Positions 63,781 through 64,000 of a DNA stretch of 64,000 bases are shown piece by piece (position 1 is the stretch's first letter; every line of letters begins with the position of its first letter). The translations under genes and the position numbers were made by a program. Below the pieces are notes generated by a model, which saw only the letters and a list, made by a program, of their open reading frames with translations, searched no databases and was not told the DNA's origin. This DNA comes from Neodontobutis hainanensis (Eukaryota; Chordata; Actinopteri; Gobiiformes; Odontobutidae). The DNA lies in assembly GCA_024349245.1 (NCBI GenBank), contig JALDNG010000001.1:7342501-7406500 (forward strand), read 5' to 3'.

Positions 63781-64000
63781 GGGTTCCGACTGAAGTAAAC
63801 TATTTTAAAATAAAAGTACCTGAAAGATTGTAACTGTCTATAAAATGAATAGACAAAGAAAATACCGATTTTTCTTTGTAAGTTGGCAGCAAATGAATCA
63901 GAAAATGGGAGTCGGCAAGCTTTCAATAACCTGTAGCTTTATCCACAAAATCAGTGTAAAAAAAGTGAAATCTTCATGTGCGGTAGTGCCCCCTGCTGGG

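Overview
This is a window from a ray-finned (teleost) fish nuclear genome, most likely a spiny-rayed (percomorph-type) species. The evidence is interrupted genes with GT-AG introns, fish-type LINE and Tc1/mariner debris, tRNA-derived SINE-like repeats and minisatellites. No bacterial-style operon, phage or CRISPR feature is present. I worked by eye from translated reading frames and splice-site logic; all family names come from recognised motifs, not searches.

Layout. 1-5.4 kb is transposon-rich intergenic DNA: two decayed LINE reverse transcriptase fragments and one complete Tc1-type element bounded by TA. 5.45-7.3 kb (minus strand) holds a family-6 glycosyltransferase (ABO/GGTA1/GBGT1 family) in at least four coding exons; its first short exon was not found. 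8-17 kb is intergenic, with a long minisatellite, foldback MITEs, a decayed Tc1 transposase, a Harbinger transposase scrap and a broken second copy of the glycosyltransferase last exon. 17.47-51.68 kb (minus strand) is a complete CFTR chloride channel gene. All 27 coding exons could be placed with matching phases, giving 4533 nt and a predicted 1510-residue protein ending in the PDZ ligand DTRL. 54.74 kb to the right edge (plus strand) is the 5' part (seven coding exons, 255 codons) of ASZ1/GASZ, an ankyrin-repeat piRNA-pathway protein. ASZ1 continues beyond the window.

CFTR and ASZ1 lie head to head about 3.1 kb apart, the linkage also known in mammals. They are not thought to act together: CFTR is an epithelial cAMP-gated anion channel, ASZ1 a germ-cell nuage component. 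The ASZ1 upstream region carries a cluster of MYB-type core motifs, in line with germline control.

The most unusual structural feature is the colonisation of CFTR introns by arrays of one degenerate 11-bp unit (about CCTGGTTTAGT), in both orientations. These could make long double-stranded segments in the pre-mRNA. Other notable items are a foldback element with 76-bp perfect terminal inverted repeats, a second 257-bp nested foldback inside a CFTR intron, a four-copy interspersed repeat of about 360 bp, a microhomology deletion in the glycosyltransferase pseudogene, and a candidate coding exon of unknown family near 8.0 kb.
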